Shown here: in pieces, positions 27,707-36,723 of the stretch | How the letters are laid out: every line of letters starts with the position of its first letter | Position numbering within the stretch: the stretch's first letter is position 1 | DNA from: Leptospira jelokensis | GTDB taxonomy: Bacteria; Spirochaetota; Leptospiria; Leptospirales; Leptospiraceae | Assembly: GCF_004769635.1 (NCBI RefSeq) | Contig: NZ_RQGH01000011.1 | Location: 78,501 to 142,500, forward strand | Direction: 5' to 3' | Length of the DNA: 64,000 bases | Notes under the pieces: model-generated | What the model was told of the DNA's origin: nothing | The model's input: the letters and a program-made list of their open reading frames with translations, nothing else | The model's database searches: none | Program-made: the position numbers and the translations under genes

Positions 27707-28984
27707 TTAGCCCTGTAATGCTTGTTTTGTTTTTTCAAGAGTGAGATCGATAATTTCTTTGGTGTGTGCTGATGATAGAAATCCCACCTCGTATCCGCTA
27801 GGTGCCAGATATACACCTTGTTTTAGGAGTTTATGGAAAAGGGTTGCAAAGTTTGATTTATGTGTATTTGGAATTTCGGAAATGGTTCTAATTGCTTTCT
27901 CGGTTTTTCCTTTCAGCCAAAACAAACTTCCAAAGTTGACAGCTTCCCAATTCGAATCACCGGATTGAGATAAAAGATTCAAAATTCCATCTGTTAACTG
28001 TTTGGTTGCCTTTTCCAAATTTGGGTATGGGTTTTCCGTCCAAGCTTTGGTGAGAGTTTTTAGTCCAGCTCGCATACCAATCGGATTTGCTGATAATGTT
28101 CCTGCTTGGTAAACTGGTCCACTCGGAGCCACAAGATCCATATACTCACGTTTTCCTGCATACGCTCCAACGGGGAAACCACCACCAATGATTTTTCCAT
28201 AACATACAAGATCGGGTTCAATGCCTGTGATCCCTGCCATCCCTTGGAAGGAAACACGAAATCCAGAAATCACTTCATCAAATAATAAAAGCACTCCATA
28301 CTTCGTAGTTAACTCGCGGCATTTTTTTAAAAATTCAATTCTTTGTGGGAGTAGGCCATAATTTGCAGGTAAAGGTTCAATCGCCAAACAAGCAATATTC
28401 GATCCTTCTCTTTGAAACAACTCTTCCAGTTTTGATTCATCGTCAAGCGGAAGGACCAAAGTGTTTTGGATGATTTCAGGACCAATGCCTTTGCTATCAC
28501 TTGAACTTAAACCTGCAAGGCCAGATCCAGATTTAACTAAAAGTTGGTCGAGGTGGCCGTGGTAGCAGCCATCAAATTTTAAGATTTTATTTCGTCCCGT
28601 TGCGGCTCTTGCAACGCGAAGTGCACTCATCACTGCCTCTGTGCCGGAATTCACAAATCGTATTTTTTCTACCCATGGGATTCTTTCTGTAATGAATTCG
28701 GCAAGTTCAAGGGAGTAAGGTTCACAAGCACCAAAAGACCAAGCTTTCCTTACTGTGTCTTCTACCACTTCTTGTATCTCTGGATGGCGATGGCCAAATA
28801 AAAGTGGTCCAAAACTCAAACAATAATCAATATAATGTTTTCCTTCAACTGACGTGAGATAGGCGCCGTTTGCTTCTTTAAAAAAGATAGGTGTGCCACC
28901 TACTGAAGAAAAAGAACGAACAGGGCTATGTACCCCACCTGGAACAACTAATTTCGATCTTTGGAATAGATCTTCCGAATTCAT
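27707..28984 (-). CDS. hemL: glutamate-1-semialdehyde 2,1-aminomutase
   Basis: Converts glutamate-1-semialdehyde to 5-aminolevulinate with pyridoxal phosphate (C5 pathway). 425 residues. The start [10 protein letters not shown], the PLP-binding [13 protein letters not shown] and the catalytic Lys in [17 protein letters not shown] are all visible. ATG 28984 overlaps the hemB stop by four bases. A longer upstream frame would extend into hemB and lacks family similarity. Confidence 0.95.
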   Translation of the reverse strand: MNSEDLFQRSKLVVPGGVHSPVRSFSSVGGTPIFFKEANGAYLTSVEGKHYIDYCLSFGPLLFGHRHPEIQEVVEDTVRKAWSFGACEPYSLELAEFITERIPWVEKIRFVNSGTEAVMSALRVARAATGRNKILKFDGCYHGHLDQLLVKSGSGLAGLSSSDSKGIGPEIIQNTLVLPLDDESKLEELFQREGSNIACLAIEPLPANYGLLPQRIEFLKKCRELTTKYGVLLLFDEVISGFRVSFQGMAGITGIEPDLVCYGKIIGGGFPVGAYAGKREYMDLVAPSGPVYQAGTLSANPIGMRAGLKTLTKAWTENPYPNLEKATKQLTDGILNLLSQSGDSNWEAVNFGSLFWLKGKTEKAIRTISEIPNTHKSNFATLFHKLLKQGVYLAPSGYEVGFLSSAHTKEIIDLTLEKTKQALQG

Positions 28985-29934
28985 GCATACATCCTTTGTG
29001 CAATCCTTGCACCATATGTGATGAGAAAAGAGGATCCTGCTCTTCGAAACACATCCCAAGTTTCTTTTAATCCATCTTCAAAATTTAAAAATCCTTCTTT
29101 GGCTAAATACACAAGGCTTGCATATTCGCCACTCACTTGGTATGCTCCAGTGGGAAGACCAGTTTTTTCTTTGATTGGGCCAATTAAATCAATCGCTGTC
29201 ATACCAGGTTTCACCATTAAAAGATCAGCACCCTCTTCTTTATCGCGGATCGAAGTGTGAATGGCTGTGTCTCTATCTCTCACATCCAATTGGTATCCAC
29301 TCCTGTCACCAAACTGTGGTGAGGAGTCAGCAGCACCTCGGAAAGGTCCGTAAAAATTACTTTTAAATTTAGTTGAATAACTCATGATGGGAACATGTGA
29401 ATGGCTGTTATCATCTAAGATCTTTCTATGCGAAGCGACTCTGCCATCCATCATATCACTTGGTGCAATTCCATCAGCTCCTGCATCCGCATAAATCAAA
29501 GCAAGTTCTGACAATCGTTTTAATGTTAATTGCAAATCAATCGTCCCTTGTGGATGGAAATGGCAACAATGCCCTGTAGTTGTGACCGAACAAATACAAG
29601 TATCTAACCATAAAAACATTTCCGGAAATTCTTTTTTTATGGCACTGATATTGGTTTGGTAAAACTCTTTTGAAAAATTTGTATCTGACTTAGCACTAGG
29701 AACCATAAATAATAAAAATTGAGACACACCTGATTTTAAATCAGATTCAATCTGAGTGAAGATGGATTTGTTTGTTTCGCGATACACATCAGGTAAACCT
29801 TTGATTGGTTCTTTTTCTGTGAGCCCTTCCACAAGGAAAAGTGGTTGGATCATTTTATTTGCATTTAAGGAACCGGACTCACTCAAATGGCGAAGGAACT
29901 GATTGGAACGTAAACGTAGAGTATGTTTTTTCAT
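28981..29934 (-). CDS. hemB: delta-aminolevulinic acid dehydratase (porphobilinogen synthase)
   Basis: Joins two 5-aminolevulinate molecules to porphobilinogen. 317 residues. The zinc site region [17 protein letters not shown] keeps several Cys, and the two catalytic lysines lie in [18 protein letters not shown] and [11 protein letters not shown] 29934 overlaps the hemC-hemD stop by four bases. The motif set suggests a zinc-dependent form. Confidence 0.94.
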   Translation of the reverse strand: MKKHTLRLRSNQFLRHLSESGSLNANKMIQPLFLVEGLTEKEPIKGLPDVYRETNKSIFTQIESDLKSGVSQFLLFMVPSAKSDTNFSKEFYQTNISAIKKEFPEMFLWLDTCICSVTTTGHCCHFHPQGTIDLQLTLKRLSELALIYADAGADGIAPSDMMDGRVASHRKILDDNSHSHVPIMSYSTKFKSNFYGPFRGAADSSPQFGDRSGYQLDVRDRDTAIHTSIRDKEEGADLLMVKPGMTAIDLIGPIKEKTGLPTGAYQVSGEYASLVYLAKEGFLNFEDGLKETWDVFRRAGSSFLITYGARIAQRMYA

Positions 29935-31484
29935 GGTTTGATGTACCTTTCCACCCAAGATTCAAATGATAAGGATACAAAAACTTTGTTTTTTGAACCC
30001 TCTTCACCTAGCGCATGTTTTATTTTTCGGAATGTGGAGCCAGGTCCCACAAAATGGACTACATTCAATAGTTCAGGGTATCTTTTGGTAACGATATCAA
30101 ATTCAGATCCACTCCTCCAGTAGGCGGCTTTGATTTTGGATGGATCAAAGGGGATCGGAATTTCAGGAGCAGATACAAAATAAGTTGGAATCACGGGATA
30201 CACACTTGAATTTTTATCTGAATCCATATGTGTGAGTTTCACAAAATTTGGTTTTCGACCAAGGATAACGTCTATTTCTGGAGGTTCACTTTCACCGAGT
30301 CCATCACAAGTTCCATTCACCCAAAACCCACGGAGTGCCAAGTCCTTCCATGTAGATAGTCCTGCTGACCATAGGATTTGGTTACTTGGGTTGACTGACA
30401 AATCCAATGGAAATGCATAACCACGCGATACGAATACATCAACATCTTTAGGAATTGAATAGGTTAATCTTTCACGTTGTCTTGCCGCCATTTTCGCATT
30501 AGGTGGCCAGACTTCTTCTTTTGAAAAGGACAGGTTTGGACTTCCTGATAGTTCTTTCGTTTGTAATACCTTCCCATCTTCAGTTATACCACGAACAAAC
30601 GTGATTTTGCCATAATCCCTCTCTAAAACCGTTACACCTATTTTTTGGTGGCATCCTCCGCCATACTTCGATAAAATTTTTCTCTCTTCCATAGCAGTGA
30701 GAACTGATTCTTCGTCTGAGATTTCTTTTAGTATGGATTCGAGGTGTTTGTCATCTTTTCTGATTTCAGCGCATAACGCACCTTGTGCGGGAGCACTTGG
30801 GAAAATGGAAGAAGGTAAAACCATAAATAAGGATACATTTAAAGTATCGCGGATGAGTTGTTTGGTTTCTTTAAGTTCTGGTAATTGGTTCTCTTTGTCT
30901 TGGAAATTTAGAATTCGATCTAAGGCAGCTTTTGCAACAAGGATGCCTCCCGATTCATGGTCTAAATACTTTCGAAGTCTCGTTTGGATATTGCCACGAA
31001 CTGATTCGATTTTGATTTCAAAATTACTGATGGGTGTAGGAAAATAATTTTTAAGAAATTCTTTGATATGGTATTCCCTTCTTGGTGAGGAAGTTAAAAT
31101 CGTGATTTCATTCGGTAGATTGATCCATTTGTTTTTTTTAAAAAGTAAAACATCTCTTACATCTTCTCTTGGCAAAACTGGAATGAGAATTGTGTCCTTT
31201 CTTTCTTTTAAGTCCATATCTTTAAAGGAATGGATGACGATATCAACTTTCTGATTGAGTAAGTCTTTTTGTAAATCTTTGGTAAATATCCCTTGTCCAG
31301 CAAATTGCCAAAGTGGGATTGTTAGATCTTTGTCACCCGATGATTCACGAAAAAAAGTTTCAAACTGAAGGTTTTTGTTTTTTTCTTTTAGAGCATTGGT
31401 TACAGTGTGAATTTGAATACGAGAAAGTAGAGAGGACCTACCTCCTATTTTAATTGTTTCAGACAAGTAAGTCTTCCCATCCAT
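29931..31484 (-). CDS. hemC: fused porphobilinogen deaminase and uroporphyrinogen III synthase (HemC-HemD)
   Basis: 517 residues, too long for HemC alone (about 310). Residues 1 to about 330 are HemC: IGGRSSLLSRIQ, VDIVIHSFKDMDL, and the dipyrromethane cofactor Cys in YGGGCHQKIGV. The last 180 residues are a poorly conserved domain starting FVSRGYAFPLDL, in keeping with the weakly conserved HemD fold; no separate hemD gene is seen in the operon. The HemD assignment is inferred from position and the absence of another candidate. Overlaps hemA by 26 bases and hemB by 4. Confidence 0.85.
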   Translation of the reverse strand: MDGKTYLSETIKIGGRSSLLSRIQIHTVTNALKEKNKNLQFETFFRESSGDKDLTIPLWQFAGQGIFTKDLQKDLLNQKVDIVIHSFKDMDLKERKDTILIPVLPREDVRDVLLFKKNKWINLPNEITILTSSPRREYHIKEFLKNYFPTPISNFEIKIESVRGNIQTRLRKYLDHESGGILVAKAALDRILNFQDKENQLPELKETKQLIRDTLNVSLFMVLPSSIFPSAPAQGALCAEIRKDDKHLESILKEISDEESVLTAMEERKILSKYGGGCHQKIGVTVLERDYGKITFVRGITEDGKVLQTKELSGSPNLSFSKEEVWPPNAKMAARQRERLTYSIPKDVDVFVSRGYAFPLDLSVNPSNQILWSAGLSTWKDLALRGFWVNGTCDGLGESEPPEIDVILGRKPNFVKLTHMDSDKNSSVYPVIPTYFVSAPEIPIPFDPSKIKAAYWRSGSEFDIVTKRYPELLNVVHFVGPGSTFRKIKHALGEEGSKNKVFVSLSFESWVERYIKP

Positions 31485-32337
31485 TTAAGATATGCAATTG
31501 TTCTTCCTCCCTTTCCCTTGTGAGTTCCGTAAGAAAGTATTGTAAGTCCATTTTTACAGTCTGGATCTGTTCATCTGTTTCTTGTAGGTCATTGAGGATT
31601 TGGGAAAGTGGAATGTAATGGTTGTATCCAGTATATGTTCCAGAGTTTTCTCGAAAGTCGAGTATGATGGATGCGGATCGGATCATCTCATCCCAGTTAA
31701 ACGGTAAAAAACTTGAAGCAATGACAATCGCTTCGTTTTTTGGTTGGTAATCTTCCCAATGGTAGGTCGTGATGTTTGGGTAGAGTTGGTTAAGTTCTAA
31801 TAAACGGTTTTGGTTTCTACCAATGAGTTTAACTTGTTTTTGTTTGGAAACAAGGTATGGCAATATCGAATCCACAAGTTTTCCCGTTCCAAGCAGAGTG
31901 ACTTCTTTGTGATTTTGTAAATAGGACTCGGTGACACTACCGTAAGTTTGCCTTCCAATCCCAGTCAGGTATTTGGAACGGATTTGTTTTGTCTGTTCTA
32001 AGATTTGGTCGCGGAGTCTGAGGAGAGAAAGAGCAAAGTTGGAACCATTGGTATTTTCTTCGCGGAAACGATCTCGAAACTGTGCCTGGATTTCCGATTC
32101 CCCAAAAAGTTTGGAACGTAAACCCGCTACCACTTCCAATAAAAAGCGATAGGCATCGTAGCCTTGGTAAACTTCCCAACCATCAAAAAACCTTTTGTTT
32201 TCCTCTTCCATGGGAAAGATCCTCTTGTCCGTGAAGGCAAGTGTCCTTTGGCATGTCTGCCACACCTCAACGCGAGAATCGTCTAAGATTTGCGTTTTGG
32301 GATCCGTTGCATGGAGTAGAATCAGGTTTGACCACAT
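31459..32337 (-). CDS. hemA: glutamyl-tRNA reductase, short divergent form
   Basis: Reduces glutamyl-tRNA to glutamate-1-semialdehyde, first committed step of the C5 haem pathway. 292 residues, against about 420 in the family. The nucleophile region reads VWQTCQRTLAF (Cys29; usually S/T-C-N-R). The NADPH domain reads VTLLGTGKLVDSILPYL and VKLIGRNQNRLLEL. The N-terminal H-K-T-A-P block and much of the C-terminal dimerisation domain are reduced. An in-frame TAG lies four codons upstream, so no longer form exists. First gene of the haem operon. Confidence 0.85.
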   Translation of the reverse strand: MWSNLILLHATDPKTQILDDSRVEVWQTCQRTLAFTDKRIFPMEEENKRFFDGWEVYQGYDAYRFLLEVVAGLRSKLFGESEIQAQFRDRFREENTNGSNFALSLLRLRDQILEQTKQIRSKYLTGIGRQTYGSVTESYLQNHKEVTLLGTGKLVDSILPYLVSKQKQVKLIGRNQNRLLELNQLYPNITTYHWEDYQPKNEAIVIASSFLPFNWDEMIRSASIILDFRENSGTYTGYNHYIPLSQILNDLQETDEQIQTVKMDLQYFLTELTREREEEQLHILNGWEDLLV

Positions 32338-32365
32338 AATTTTATTCTATCAAATACAATCTCGT

Positions 32366-32387
32366 AACTGTCACAAGATTGTCAGTT
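32366..32387. promoter_or_regulatory. imperfect palindrome between hemA and msrB
   Basis: AACTG-TC-ACAA-GA-TTGT-CAGTT is an imperfect inverted repeat in the divergent promoter region of the haem operon and msrB, with arms AACTG/CAGTT and ACAA/TTGT. It is placed as an operator would be. The binding protein is unknown. Confidence 0.35.
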
Positions 32388-32446
32388 CCTAAAAAAATAA
32401 AATGTGATATTGATACTAAATCTCAATTACTAAAAGGAGAATGAGG

Positions 32447-32827
32447 ATGGAAAAACAAAATTGGAAAGAAACTCTCACGCCATTACAATACCAAGTGACT
32501 AGAGAAAAAGGCACCGAACGGCCGTTTACTGGCGAATACTATGCACACAAAGAAAAAGGAACCTACCTTTGTGTCTGTTGTGGTGAGGCATTGTTTTCTT
32601 CTGATTCCAAATATGATTCCGGTAGTGGTTGGCCAAGTTATTATGAACCAGTGAGATCCGATGTGATTGCCACTGAAACAGACAAAACACATGGCATGGT
32701 CCGAACTGAAATCATGTGCCAAAATTGTGGGGCTCATTTAGGACATGTTTTCCCAGATGGACCAAAACCTACGGGACTCCGGTATTGTGTGAATTCTGCT
32801 TCTCTCAAATTTCAAAAATCAGAATAG
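32447..32827 (+). CDS. msrB: peptide-methionine (R)-S-oxide reductase
   Basis: Repairs oxidised methionine (R form) in proteins. 126 residues. The zinc cysteines are in CVCCGEAL and [12 protein letters not shown], the core is [13 protein letters not shown], and the catalytic Cys is in [16 protein letters not shown] 32447 is chosen because AAAGGAG lies eight bases upstream, while ATG 32441 is too close. Divergent from the haem operon, with a shared regulatory region. Confidence 0.94.
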   Translation: MEKQNWKETLTPLQYQVTREKGTERPFTGEYYAHKEKGTYLCVCCGEALFSSDSKYDSGSGWPSYYEPVRSDVIATETDKTHGMVRTEIMCQNCGAHLGHVFPDGPKPTGLRYCVNSASLKFQKSE

Positions 32828-32880
32828 AAACAAAATAGAGGGAACTAATTTGCAGTAAAGAAACAATGGATTTGGTAAGA

Positions 32881-32997
32881 TTTTCCCTCCCTTTAAAATC
32901 CAATGGGAGGTAAAATGAAATGCAAAGGAATGCTTTGATTTCGGAGAATCTTTTACCGCGAAGAGTTTTTTAGTGCGTGAAAAGATCCTCTTTCGCG
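32881..32997. other. two tandem inverted repeats in a gene-free stretch
   Basis: Between msrB and the next gene (convergent, about 210 bases) lie two potential hairpins. The first has arms at 32881-32891 and 32905-32915 (TTTTCCCTCCC / GGGAGGTAAAA, one mismatch). The second has arms at 32957-32965 and 32988-32997 (CGCGAAGAG / CTCTTTCGCG). Neither has a T run of useful length. They may be weak terminators or a small RNA. Nothing else is seen there. Confidence 0.35.
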
Positions 32998-33041
32998 AAT
33001 GATTTCTGTTGTAACGAGGTTCTATTGAATGGATTGCAGCC

Positions 33042-33488
33042 TTATTCTTGTAACCATGAAATTTCTTCACAGGATTCCCACTTCCCAATAGAACCACCTC
33101 GGTTTTGAGAAATCTTTGAATCGTCGGAACGAAGGCTCACCTTTTTCACAATTTGTTTGGCTAGGGAAGTGTAGTGGAGGGCATCACAACTATGTCCTAA
33201 TTTTGTTTCCAAGTTGGCCATCTGGAATAACAACTGGGCATTGCCTTCCGATTCTTTCATGCCAATGGATTGTTTGAGTAAAATGGCTTTTTTCAAATCC
33301 TCTCTCGCACCGGTATAGTCCCCTGATTCTACTTTTTTCTGGGATCGTTCTTCTAATTGGGTGATGACGGTCGGAATTCGTGACAAACGAGTTTGGTCGA
33401 GGATTTCTGAAACTGATTGGTCTAAACTAGGTTCTGCCACTAAACCACTGGAAATGATTAAAAATAATGCAAAATAGGTAATCTTCAT
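33042..33488 (-). CDS. small exported helical protein
   Basis: 148 residues from ATG 33488. A signal peptide (MKITYFALFLIISSGLVA) is followed by a helical domain with two TPR-like helix pairs (GDYTGAREDLKKAILLKQ, DALHYTSLAKQIV). No enzyme motif. It is probably periplasmic. It reads away from rnpB, about 100 bases apart. Function unknown. Confidence 0.6.
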   Translation of the reverse strand: MKITYFALFLIISSGLVAEPSLDQSVSEILDQTRLSRIPTVITQLEERSQKKVESGDYTGAREDLKKAILLKQSIGMKESEGNAQLLFQMANLETKLGHSCDALHYTSLAKQIVKKVSLRSDDSKISQNRGGSIGKWESCEEISWLQE

Positions 33489-33590
33489 ACGTTGGGTCCT
33501 TGCCGTTTTCAATTCATTGTTTAAATTGCATAAATTGTGCCAAAGTTTCGAAATACTCCTCGACGGTGCAGGATTCTAAGATTCCATGAA

Positions 33591-33941
33591 AGAGACTCTG
33601 GCCGAGCGATCGCCTTTTTCTTTCCCTCTGGAAGGAAGGGGGAGGAAAGTCCGGACACTAGGGGACAATCGGACCAAGTAATGCTTGGGCTTTTCCTTGT
33701 TAGCAATGGCAAGGAGGGGACGGAAAGTGCAACAGAAAGGATACCGCCTACGTGAGTGGGTAAGGGTGAAATGGTGGGGTAAGAGCCCACCGCCTTGTTT
33801 GTAAAAACAATGGCCGGTAAACCCTCCGATGTGCAATCTCAAGTAAACAACCGTTATGAGCCTGTCCCGCCAGGTTGTGGGTAGAGAGCATTAGATAAAT
33901 GATCGCCTAAAACAGAATCCGGCTTACGGGCCAGAGTCACC
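33591..33941 (+). ncRNA. rnpB: RNase P RNA, bacterial class A
   Basis: The RNA subunit that cleaves tRNA 5' leaders. It contains the universal 5' core GAGGAAAGTCCGGACAC near 33650 and the 3' core ACAGAATCCGGCTTACGG at 33912-33929. The first stem pairs GACTCTGGCC (33594-33603) with GGCCAGAGTC (33929-33938), closing the molecule. A T run directly after serves as terminator. Ends are set from this stem and may be off by a few bases. Its last 18 bases overlap the antisense NERD gene. Confidence 0.95.
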
Positions 33942-35483
33942 TTTTTTTAAAATGGTTTGGATTACATCTTCTTCGTTAGGTGGATAGAAAACACAAACCA
34001 AACTTCTGATCTTTAAAATGGTTTCTGCCAATATCGTTTTGGTTTCATTAAGGTTCCAGTTTTCAAAACCTATCAAAATTCCACATGTTTCTTCCATACC
34101 CGCAAAATCTACGCACGAATAATGGCGCATTTGGTTTTCTTCTAAAAATTGTTTTAAACCATATTTTTGGATCGATTCTTCTGACTGATACAAAACAACA
34201 ATTTCATCATTTTCGATCTCTAATACTTTTTTTGCATAACCATAACACCATCGAATTTGGTCTGTTAGATCTTCATCTGTTTTGATGAATTGGATGTCCG
34301 ACAAATTATTTTGTACAGGTGATTCTGAAAAGTCATTCAGTAAGGTGTTTGCAAATGCCAGAATTTCTGGAGAATTACGAATGTTTCGTTTGATATCCCA
34401 AATGTGGACAGGCAATGATTGTAAATAATCTAAGAATGGAGTTGAGGTGTACTTCAATCTTCTCGAAACAAAGAGAATCCATTCTTTTTGTTCCCAAAAG
34501 AGTGGAGAGAGATACAATTTTATATCTGAAAGGACTGCCTCATGGAGTATCTCTTCGATACCATCTGCAATGAGAATGTCGATGTGGTTATGGTTGATTT
34601 CATTCAACCTTGAAATCAATTCGATGTTGTTTTTTTCAGGGATTTGGGAGAGTTCTTCCTTCCAAATTTCGTATAATGCTTTTGCACCTTGCCATAATAA
34701 AACTTTTTTTCCTTTCCTTGCATACTGCAAAGCAAGTTCCCCACACAAGATGGACTTACCAGATCCGGGACTTCCGTAAATTAAATTATGCGAATATTTG
34801 GTAATACCTTGTACAAGAGAAAATTGTTCTTTTGTAAAAAACAATAAATTCTCTTCTTCTTTTTCTTTGTGAGATCGAAAGGTTTGGAAAAAGTTTAGAT
34901 TTTTTTTGATGATTTCGTGGGCTTTGACAAGAACAGATTCTGGTAATGGTTCTCTTCCGCTACGATAAAAGATAGATTCTAAAATATCGTTTAAACTAGT
35001 TTCATCTCCTACTTCTTTGCCGCCAAAAACAAATAAATTTTGGTCATTGGGTAGGTGGAATTCTTTTCGTTCATTTTTTAAAAAGAAAATTGCACTATCG
35101 TAATATTCTTTTGGAAACAAATCCACAAGTTGGTTGTGGTTTTTAAAAAATTCGCGTATGATTTCTCGTTGTGTGGTGACTTGTTCAATTGGATTTTTAT
35201 ACGATTTTCCGGTAACAGGTTCCCAATCCCTAGCGCGAACATTGTAAAATTCCCAATCTCCTTTTTTTTGCCTCCACTTCCCATTTTTTAATTCGATGGT
35301 GATCACTCCATAAGGTGATACCACAAGAAAATCAATTTCCCTCATCGGAACATCAGGTGTGATCAGGGTGAGTGAATAATAGATATTGCAAGGGAGTTGG
35401 ATTTCCTTAGAAAAACGGTGGTAATAATGGGATTCGAGTGAGATGTCTCTCGTTTTTCCATGAAACTGTTTGGGATAAATCAT
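33924..35483 (-). CDS. NERD-domain protein with a P-loop ATPase/helicase-like core
   Basis: 519 residues from ATG 35483. The N-terminal NERD (nuclease-related) domain keeps REIDFLVVSPYGVITIELKN, with the Asp, Glu and Lys (about D51, E64, K66) of the nuclease-like site. A Walker A loop (IYGSPGSGKSILCGEL) is near residues 235-250, with a Walker-B-like IDILIADGIEEI around 301-312, as in superfamily 1 helicase-like proteins; the rest is divergent. Probably acts on nucleic acid in the cytoplasm. Such proteins occur both in repair and in defence settings. The final five codons and the stop lie in antisense to the 3' end of rnpB. Confidence 0.8.
   Translation of the reverse strand: MIYPKQFHGKTRDISLESHYYHRFSKEIQLPCNIYYSLTLITPDVPMREIDFLVVSPYGVITIELKNGKWRQKKGDWEFYNVRARDWEPVTGKSYKNPIEQVTTQREIIREFFKNHNQLVDLFPKEYYDSAIFFLKNERKEFHLPNDQNLFVFGGKEVGDETSLNDILESIFYRSGREPLPESVLVKAHEIIKKNLNFFQTFRSHKEKEEENLLFFTKEQFSLVQGITKYSHNLIYGSPGSGKSILCGELALQYARKGKKVLLWQGAKALYEIWKEELSQIPEKNNIELISRLNEINHNHIDILIADGIEEILHEAVLSDIKLYLSPLFWEQKEWILFVSRRLKYTSTPFLDYLQSLPVHIWDIKRNIRNSPEILAFANTLLNDFSESPVQNNLSDIQFIKTDEDLTDQIRWCYGYAKKVLEIENDEIVVLYQSEESIQKYGLKQFLEENQMRHYSCVDFAGMEETCGILIGFENWNLNETKTILAETILKIRSLVCVFYPPNEEDVIQTILKKGDSGP
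33929..33950 (+). terminator. terminator of rnpB
   Basis: The P1 stem (GGCCAGAGTC at 33929-33938) is followed by CACC and a run of seven T bases at 33942-33948, a usual way rnpB transcripts end. The terminator lies within the final codons of the antisense NERD gene. Confidence 0.7.
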
Positions 35484-35526
35484 TTTTTTGTTCTGTAATC
35501 TTCGCTTTGTTTCATCTAATGGCGAT

Positions 35527-36126
35527 ATGAAACGGATACCACAAACCATATTTTTCTGCCTATTGTTTTGTGCCTGCGCAGGTGGGAATATCAAAATAAA
35601 GATCAAACCCGATCACTCAGGTGACTTGGTCATTTACCAAAAAACGATCACAAAGAAACAAAAAGGAAATTTTTTAGGTTCAGGTATCAAAGATACAGGG
35701 GAAGTTGTGGTTACCTTCAAAGAAAGGTCATACCAATTTGGAAATTTTACCCAAATGTCTCCTCCTGGGTTTCGTTTCATTCAATTTACGGAAGAAGATG
35801 CGATTCAGATCCAACTTGCCATTGATACAAGTAAGAACTCTCCGCTTTTAAAAGCCCTGGAAATCAACCCAGAAGAGATCAGTTCGATTTTAGCGGAAGC
35901 GAAGTTACGAGATGACCTATTGCGATTTAATACCCTTGTGGAATTCATCCAATTCGAAATCCAATTCCCTTATTCCATAAAAAATGTAAAATTTTCAGAG
36001 CCAAGAACGGCGGGTGAGTGGACAGTGCGCCTTGATAGTAAAGACAAGATGGTTGTGAACATTCCATTACATTCGATTTGGGCAGGCGAACATCCGTTAA
36101 CGATTGTTCAAATTTTTCCAGAATGA
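35527..36126 (+). CDS. probable lipoprotein of unknown function
   Basis: 199 residues from ATG 35527. The N-terminus (MKRIPQTIFFCLLFCACAGG) has a positive start, a hydrophobic core and a Cys that could be lipidated, as in spirochete lipoproteins with relaxed signal boxes. The rest is a beta-rich domain without known motif. It is divergent from the NERD gene with a 43-base gap. The lipid modification is inferred. Confidence 0.6.
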   Translation: MKRIPQTIFFCLLFCACAGGNIKIKIKPDHSGDLVIYQKTITKKQKGNFLGSGIKDTGEVVVTFKERSYQFGNFTQMSPPGFRFIQFTEEDAIQIQLAIDTSKNSPLLKALEINPEEISSILAEAKLRDDLLRFNTLVEFIQFEIQFPYSIKNVKFSEPRTAGEWTVRLDSKDKMVVNIPLHSIWAGEHPLTIVQIFPE

Positions 36127-36129
36127 TGT

Positions 36130-36723
36130 TTAAGGTTTATGAAAGTATTCAGAATTTAATTTTTGGATGATACCTTTTAAGACCTTTCGTCTTTCTTCTT
36201 GGTTGGGAAGTAATTCCTTTAAATTCCTTCTCATGATAAAAATGGTTTCCAAAAGTTCGTGGTCTTCTTCTGGTAAAACTTCTTCAAATAATTTGCGAAG
36301 TGTAGAAGAAACACCGGCAAACATTCCATCGGTGGAAATCGCAAACTGGATAGGGCCAACTGTCACTGTGGAAGAAGAATAAAAATCACAATTTTTAGGA
36401 TCATCTACAGAATTCACCCATATGCCTTTGTTTTTGGCTAAAGTCCGAAACCTTTGGTTTGTTTCTGGATCACTTGTGGCTAAAAAGATAATGTCTCTAT
36501 GATTTAAATCTTCCTCGATTACCGCGCGCGTTTCCCTTTTGATTTGTGGGTATCTTTCTAAAAAACGAATCACCTCATCGCTATATTCCAAAGAAATCAA
36601 GTGGAGGTTCGCCCCAGTGTGCTCCAATCCCATTAATTTTTCAAGGCAAGCACTTCCTCCTCCCACGATGAGGATTTTCCTTCCTTCTAAATTGAGAAAG
36701 ATGGGGTACTTTTTAGGGGTCAT
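36130..36723 (-). CDS. precorrin-2 dehydrogenase, CysG N-terminal / Met8 type
   Basis: Oxidises precorrin-2 to sirohydrochlorin with NAD+ and, in related proteins, also inserts iron. 197 residues. The NAD loop KILIVGGGSACLEKLMGL is at about 16-33, then IIFLATSDPETNQRF and NSVDDPKNCDFYS. It is coupled to cobA by a 4-base overlap, making siroheme for the sulfite reductase encoded nearby. No separate SirB chelatase is in the window, so it may also insert iron. Confidence 0.88.
   Translation of the reverse strand: MTPKKYPIFLNLEGRKILIVGGGSACLEKLMGLEHTGANLHLISLEYSDEVIRFLERYPQIKRETRAVIEEDLNHRDIIFLATSDPETNQRFRTLAKNKGIWVNSVDDPKNCDFYSSSTVTVGPIQFAISTDGMFAGVSSTLRKLFEEVLPEEDHELLETIFIMRRNLKELLPNQEERRKVLKGIIQKLNSEYFHKP

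Noticed and set aside
32409..32427. ATTGA-N9-TCAAT ahead of msrB as a PerR or Fur box
   Set aside because: Arms are only five bases and the core does not match known PerR or Fur boxes. Kept out of the feature list.
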